DNA from: CAXSEF01 sp964236535
GTDB lineage: Bacteria > Pseudomonadota > Alphaproteobacteria > Acetobacterales > Acetobacteraceae
NCBI GenBank assembly: GCA_964236535.1
Contig: CAXSEF010000077.1
Coordinates: 1 to 15,774, forward strand
DNA length: 15,774 bases
Direction of reading: 5' to 3'
Positions within the stretch are counted from its first letter, which is position 1; each line of letters opens with the position of its first letter. Shown here piece after piece: positions 12,002 through 15,774 of this stretch. A program made the translations under genes and the position numbers. The notes beneath the pieces are model-generated. The model was not told the DNA's origin. It saw only the letters and a program-made list of their open reading frames with translations, and ran no database searches.

Positions 12002-14179
12002 ATGCGCATGGCGATTACTGTCGCGTTCACCGGCCTGTTCGGCCTCGCCCCTGCCTTCGCCGCGGAGTCCGCCGACCCGCTCGCTCCCATCGGCGCGTTC
12101 GCCCTCCCTCCGGCGGCCGTGCCCTCGCCACTCACCGAGACGCTATGGGGCCATGCCGTCACCGACTCCTACCGCGGCATGGAGGCGCTCGACCCGGCCA
12201 CCCTCGCCTGGATGACCCGACAGGGTGATTACACCCGCGCGGTGCTCGACGCGATCGCCCCTCGCGCCGCCCTGCTGCAGCGCACCGCGGCCTTCACCGC
12301 GAGCTTCGGCTTCGTCCAGGACTACGCCGCCTACGCCGGCCGCGCGTTCTATCAGGAGCGTGCGCCCGGCTCGGACAACTTCGACCTGATGGTCTCCGAC
12401 GCCAAGGGCCGCCGCAAGCTTGTCGATGTCGCCGCCCTGCGCGCTGATGCCGGCGGCGAGCCGATGGCCATCAATTTCACGCTCGCCTCCCCGGACGGCA
12501 GCAAGGTCGCGGTCGGCATCTCTTCCGGCGGCTCGGAAGACGCCTCGATCTCGGTCTACGATGCAGCCAGCGGCGCCCGCATCGCCGGTCCCATCGACCG
12601 CGCCGAGTACGGCGCTACCGCCTGGAACGACGACGGCACGGCGTTGTACTTCATCCGGCTCAAGCGGCTCGCCCCCGGCGAGTCCGACATCGAGAAGTAC
12701 AAGGACCCGACGCTCGACCGCTGGGACCTGCACGGCTCCCTGGTGCCGTTGCTCGGCAACTCGGTCGGGCACGGCCCGGCCTTCTCCCCGGTCGAGGCAC
12801 CGAGCCTGCAGATCGCGCCCGGAGCCCCGTTGGCGGCGGCGTTCAGCATCAACGGCGTGCAGAACGAGCTCGCCATCTGGCTGGCGCCCGTGGCCCAGAT
12901 CGACAACCCCGAGGTCGCATGGAAGCCGTTCGTCGATCGCGTCGACGACGTCAACGCGATCGAGATGCGCGGCGACGACATTTTTCTGCTCTCCCACCAC
13001 GACGCCCCCACCTTCCAGGTGCTGGCGCTCAAGGCCGGACAGCCGCTCTCCGCCGCAACCACCCTGCTCGCGGCTCAGCCCGGCCGGGTCATCGACTCCA
13101 TCCATGCCGCCGCGGACGGGCTCTACGTGCTGGCCCGCAGCGGGGCCTATTCGCAGCTGCTGCGCATTCCCACCGGCGGCCACGACGCCGAGGAGGTTGC
13201 CCTGCCGTTCCGCGGCCACGTCGAGCAGGCGTTTACCGACTCCCGCCAGCCCGGCATCGCGATCGAGTTGAACAGCTGGCTCGTCGCACCCACCGAGTTC
13301 GCCTACGATCCCGCCACCCATGCCTTCCACGACCTCGGCCTGGCCGCCAGGCCGAGCTTCGACGCGGCAGGCTTCACCGTGCAGGACCTGCAGGCCCGCG
13401 CGGCCGACGGGGTGATGGTGACGCTCTCGCTGGTGCAGCCGAAGGACGCGCATGGCCCGCAGATCACCCTGGTGCAAGCCTACGGCTCGTACGGCATCTC
13501 CGAACTCGCTGACTTCAGCCCGCGCACCGTGGGCTTCCTGCGCGAGGGCGGCACCTACGCCTCCTGCCACGTGCGTGGCGGCGGCGAACTCGGCGAGGCG
13601 TGGCGGCTCGCGGGCAAAGACGCGGCCAAGACCAACACCTGGCGTGACCTGATCGCCTGCGGGCAGGACCTAGTTGACCGCGGTGTCACCACCAAGGACA
13701 AGCTGTTCATCTTCGGCGGCTCCGCCGGCGGCATCACCATGGGCCGCGCGCTCACCGAACGGCCCGACCTGTTCGCCGGCGTGATTGACGCCGTCCCCGT
13801 TGCCAACCCGCTGCGCAGTGAGTTCTCGCCCAATGGTCCGTCCAACATCCCCGAGTTCGGCTCCGTCACCACCGAGCAGGGCTTCCGCAATCTTTACGAG
13901 ATGGACACCCTGCAGCACATCGTCCCCGGCACCCGCTACCCCGCGGTGCTGATCACCACCGGCCTCAACGACCCCCGCGTCTCGCCCTGGGAACCGGCAA
14001 AGCTCGCCGCTGCGCTGCAGGCCTCCGGCAGCTCCAACCCCGTGCTGCTGCGCATCGACGCGCAGGGCGGCCACGGCATCGGCTCCACCAAGACACAGAA
14101 CGACGAGACCGCTGCCGACATCTACAGCTTTGTGTTCTGGCGCGCCGGCCTGCCGGAGTGGCGGCCCGACCTGAAGTGA
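12002..14179 (+). CDS. Exported prolyl oligopeptidase-family serine peptidase (S9A)
   Basis: This encodes a 725-residue enzyme with a Sec-type signal peptide (1-20, cleavage after AFA) that places it in the periplasm or outside. A beta-propeller domain (about 90-460) gates the C-terminal alpha/beta-hydrolase domain. The catalytic triad is visible: S574 in FGGSAGG (571-577), D657 in GLNDPRVSPWEPAKL (654-668) and H691 in QGGHGIGST (688-696). The N-terminal block DSYRGMEALDPATLAWM (55-71) corresponds to the DPYRWLED region of the family but lacks its usual W and D. The ASCHVRGGGELGEAW segment (520-534) is a standard S9A motif. The ATG at 12002 is preferred (second ATG at 12008); the Shine-Dalgarno AAGG is weak and distant. 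Cleavage is probably after proline in short peptides, but oligopeptidase B-like specificity cannot be excluded. It is followed by MAPEG and an exported protein on the same strand. Confidence 0.92.
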   Translation: MRMAITVAFTGLFGLAPAFAAESADPLAPIGAFALPPAAVPSPLTETLWGHAVTDSYRGMEALDPATLAWMTRQGDYTRAVLDAIAPRAALLQRTAAFTASFGFVQDYAAYAGRAFYQERAPGSDNFDLMVSDAKGRRKLVDVAALRADAGGEPMAINFTLASPDGSKVAVGISSGGSEDASISVYDAASGARIAGPIDRAEYGATAWNDDGTALYFIRLKRLAPGESDIEKYKDPTLDRWDLHGSLVPLLGNSVGHGPAFSPVEAPSLQIAPGAPLAAAFSINGVQNELAIWLAPVAQIDNPEVAWKPFVDRVDDVNAIEMRGDDIFLLSHHDAPTFQVLALKAGQPLSAATTLLAAQPGRVIDSIHAAADGLYVLARSGAYSQLLRIPTGGHDAEEVALPFRGHVEQAFTDSRQPGIAIELNSWLVAPTEFAYDPATHAFHDLGLAARPSFDAAGFTVQDLQARAADGVMVTLSLVQPKDAHGPQITLVQAYGSYGISELADFSPRTVGFLREGGTYASCHVRGGGELGEAWRLAGKDAAKTNTWRDLIACGQDLVDRGVTTKDKLFIFGGSAGGITMGRALTERPDLFAGVIDAVPVANPLRSEFSPNGPSNIPEFGSVTTEQGFRNLYEMDTLQHIVPGTRYPAVLITTGLNDPRVSPWEPAKLAAALQASGSSNPVLLRIDAQGGHGIGSTKTQNDETAADIYSFVFWRAGLPEWRPDLK

Positions 14180-14215
14180 CCGCGCAAGCCGGGCCAGGAC
14201 TCCGCCCAACTGCCC

Positions 14216-14247
14216 GGGCAACCCCGCCGGCGCCCGCGGCGTTGCCC
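14216..14247 (+). terminator. Hairpin between the S9 peptidase and MAPEG genes
   Basis: GGGCAAC (14216-14222) and GTTGCCC (14241-14247) form a 7-bp stem, with an inner GCCG/CGGC stem (14226-14229 with 14237-14240) after a 3-base bulge. There is no T-tract, so its role as a terminator is uncertain. It lies 37 bp after the peptidase stop and 23 bp before the MAPEG start. Confidence 0.4.
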
Positions 14248-14270
14248 CGCCGCACTCGCGGGGAGACGCC

Positions 14271-14657
14271 ATGACCACCGAACTGATTCTGTTGGTCTGG
14301 GCGATCGTCCTCGGCTTGGTCCACTCCATCGCCACCGGTCAGTTCGCCACCGCGCAGCTTGGGATGGCCTATGGCCTCGGTTCGCGCGACGAGCCGAGAA
14401 AGCTCACCGGGGTCGGCGCCCGGGTCGAGCGCGCGTTCGCCAACTACATGCAGACCTTCCCGTTCTTCGCCGCCGCCGTGCTGATCGCCCACGTCGCCGG
14501 ACGGGAGGGCGCGTTGACCACTACCGGCGCCACCCTCTACCTCCTGGGTCGGCTCGCCTACGTGCCGCTCTACGCCGCCGGCATTCCGGTTGTACGCACC
14601 GTGGCCTACGTCGTGGCAACCCTCGGCGTCGTGCTGATCCTCATCGCACTGGCCTGA
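14271..14657 (+). CDS. MAPEG-family integral membrane protein
   Basis: This encodes a 128-residue inner-membrane protein of the MAPEG family (membrane-associated proteins in eicosanoid and glutathione metabolism). Four hydrophobic segments are visible: about 3-22, 59-76, 84-103 and 108-127. The loop after the first contains GSRDEPRKLTG, leading to the family signature RVERAFANYMQTFPFFA (51-67), in which the R-x-x-R-A-x-x-N core is typical. Many bacterial members have no proven activity; glutathione-dependent transferase or peroxidase activity is known only for some relatives, so no substrate is assigned. The start has GGGGAG (14260-14265) 5 bases upstream. The next gene begins 3 bases after the stop, implying co-transcription and probably coupled translation. 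Confidence 0.87.
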   Translation: MTTELILLVWAIVLGLVHSIATGQFATAQLGMAYGLGSRDEPRKLTGVGARVERAFANYMQTFPFFAAAVLIAHVAGREGALTTTGATLYLLGRLAYVPLYAAGIPVVRTVAYVVATLGVVLILIALA

Positions 14658-14660
14658 CGC

Positions 14661-15605
14661 ATGGCGCTCCGTCCGCGGACGGCGCTTGTAAGCGCTGCGG
14701 CACCGCGCGTTACGCCCGCACGGAAAGATGCCGGCCTGTGCGCCGCAATCCTGGCCTATGCAGCGCTAGGCGTCGCAACCCTCGTCGTCGCAGCCCCCGT
14801 CGCCGCAGCCCGCGCGGCCGAGACCTGCGACTTCGCCGGAACCACCAGCCACGACGGCCGCGTCGTCGCCCGCAGCGTCGTCACCCGCACGCCGGACGCG
14901 ACCGTGGTCGACGTGACGCTCGACCTGCGCGCCACCGTCTGGTGGGTGATCTCGGTCCACTATCTGGTCGAGGAGATCAGCACTTGGCGCGGCGGCGAGC
15001 TGGCCGAGGTGGCGACCAACGTGCGCAGCCTCGCCGACGGCCGTATCGTGCGGCAGGGCTGGGACGTGTTCACCCGCGGCCCGGGCGGCCTGGAGGCGCG
15101 GCGCGTCCAGGCCAAGACGCTGACGGAACTGCGCCGCACCCATCCGGCGTTCGCGACGCACTGGGCCCCGGCTACCTTCGGCCAGCCCTGGCGGCAGGAC
15201 TACGACGCGGCCGCCCCCGAGCGCCGTCCCGACCTCGACCTGCCGCCGGCACAGCGCCCGCCCGGCCTACGCACCCCACTGGCCATGGCGTTCTACTGGA
15301 CCCGCACGCTGCCGCAGGGCCAGACCGCCACGGTGTTCCTGCCCGGCTTCAAACGCGACCTCACCCTCGCCGTCGACCTGACCTCCAACGCCGGGCCGCC
15401 CGGACCCGACGCACCGGCCCCACCCTGGCAGCTCTGGCGCACCACGCTGCGTCACCCAGCGCTGAACGCCTCAAATCCTTCTGACGCCGAGGCCTGGGTG
15501 TCGCCAGACCACCTCCTCCTGCAGTTGGGCTTCGACCTGCACGCTCATGCCGGCAGCGCACGCGGCGTCGTGCGTGCCACCGGCTGCCAGGGCAGCCCCG
15601 CCTGA
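14661..15605 (+). CDS. Exported protein of unknown function (possibly DUF6134-like)
   Basis: This encodes a 314-residue protein with a long n-region (1-24), a hydrophobic core (about 25-48) and a likely signal-peptidase site after ARA at residue 52, placing it in the periplasm. The mature part begins AETCDFAGTTSHDGRVVARS and alternates beta-strand-like stretches (VVDVTLDLRATVWWVISVHY; EVATNVRS; RIVRQGWDVF), consistent with a beta-sandwich. The pattern of a modified signal, then a TWRGGELAEV segment and paired strands reminds me of DUF6134 proteins, but this is from memory and weak. The C-terminal half carries KRDLTLAVDL and a final WVSPDHLLLQLGFDLHAHAG. There are two cysteines in the mature part (56 and 309), which could form a disulphide. 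No Shine-Dalgarno is visible; the start lies 3 bases after the MAPEG stop, so translation is probably coupled. Confidence 0.75.
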   Translation: MALRPRTALVSAAAPRVTPARKDAGLCAAILAYAALGVATLVVAAPVAAARAAETCDFAGTTSHDGRVVARSVVTRTPDATVVDVTLDLRATVWWVISVHYLVEEISTWRGGELAEVATNVRSLADGRIVRQGWDVFTRGPGGLEARRVQAKTLTELRRTHPAFATHWAPATFGQPWRQDYDAAAPERRPDLDLPPAQRPPGLRTPLAMAFYWTRTLPQGQTATVFLPGFKRDLTLAVDLTSNAGPPGPDAPAPPWQLWRTTLRHPALNASNPSDAEAWVSPDHLLLQLGFDLHAHAGSARGVVRATGCQGSPA

Positions 15606-15633
15606 TCAGCGGCCCTGATTCTTGAAGCTGAAA

Positions 15634-15774
15634 GCGCAGCAAGGCCGGGCTCTCCCTCCGCCCAGATTTGCCGAAGACCAGGGCCTTTGGAATTCTGTTC
15701 CTTAAGCAAATGGACTCCGAACCCGTTTGGTTCTTGGTGGGTTTTGGGGTGGTGAGAAGGCGTGGTGGCGCAGA
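15634..15774. repeat. Partial or degenerate repeat copy at the window end
   Basis: The left end GCGCAGCAAGGCCGGGCTC (15634-15652) matches the copy at 10172, lacks its insertion, and continues to GGGCCTTTGGAATTC. The following CCTTAAGCAAATGGACTCC resembles the central segment of the 10172 copy. A G/T-rich stretch (about 15720-15774) follows that I cannot assign. The right end, if any, lies outside the window. It begins 29 bp after the preceding stop codon. Confidence 0.6.

Noticed and set aside
12143..13570. Minus-strand open frame of 475 codons
   Set aside because: It is antisense to the S9 peptidase, which has a signal peptide and full catalytic triad.
15709..15774. Start of a new gene at the window edge (ATG at 15709, open to the end)
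   Set aside because: The ATG lies in repeat-like sequence, there is no ribosome binding site, and only 22 codons are visible.
1..15774. CRISPR array, tRNA or rRNA genes, prophage or defence operon
   Set aside because: No regularly spaced direct repeats, no tRNA-like cloverleaf and no relevant protein families were seen; the repeats present are irregularly spaced intergenic hairpin elements.

Overview
This window is GC-rich, densely coded chromosomal DNA. The gene set (an MlaA/MlaC pair, uvrD, prmA, a pepP-type aminopeptidase, metF, kynureninase, an exported prolyl oligopeptidase) and the recurring hairpin repeats between genes suggest an alphaproteobacterium, most likely in or near the Acetobacteraceae. 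That placement is an inference from gene style and composition, not a search result.

Layout. Positions 1-117 may hold the frame-disrupted end of a transposase. From 7005 down to 194 all five genes read on the minus strand: metF, uvrD, prmA, pepP-like aminopeptidase P, and a hotdog-fold thioesterase. The last three are closely spaced; pepP and the thioesterase overlap by 4 bases (ATGA). Repeat composites fill the metF-uvrD and uvrD-prmA gaps. A 284-bp divergent region (7006-7289) separates metF from a plus-strand pair, mlaA (outer-membrane lipoprotein) and mlaC (periplasmic lipid carrier), with a perfect 12-bp hairpin between them. Next come a small basic protein with a helix-turn-helix-like segment (plus) and a convergent nitroreductase (minus). 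A 478-bp gene-free stretch packed with repeats leads to kynureninase (minus). Across a second divergent region, also occupied by a repeat, lies an exported S9 prolyl oligopeptidase-family enzyme (plus), followed by a MAPEG-family membrane protein and an exported protein of unknown function only 3 bases downstream. The window ends in another repeat copy.

Most of the genes are housekeeping or accessory metabolism: one-carbon and methionine supply (metF), DNA repair (uvrD), ribosome modification (prmA), peptide turnover (pepP, S9 peptidase), outer-membrane lipid asymmetry (mlaA/mlaC) and tryptophan catabolism (kynU). I see no phage, CRISPR or defence operon.

The most unusual content is the intergenic repeat family. 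A half-unit of about 50-60 bp carries two short hairpins (often 6-9 bp stems with 3-nt loops), a short CGG(A)GT-type linker and a conserved GGCCTTGCTT-type end. Half-units are usually paired head-to-head around a central segment, giving composites of roughly 165-220 bp with inverted ends (GCAAGCAAGGCC at the left, its near complement at the right). Four composites, three isolated half-units and two degenerate or partial copies are visible. Stems differ between copies while pairing is kept, two copies carry an extra segment with its own covarying hairpin, and one copy supplies the last residues and the stop codon of metF. It resembles REP/BIME or MITE families; I do not recognise it as a named family.
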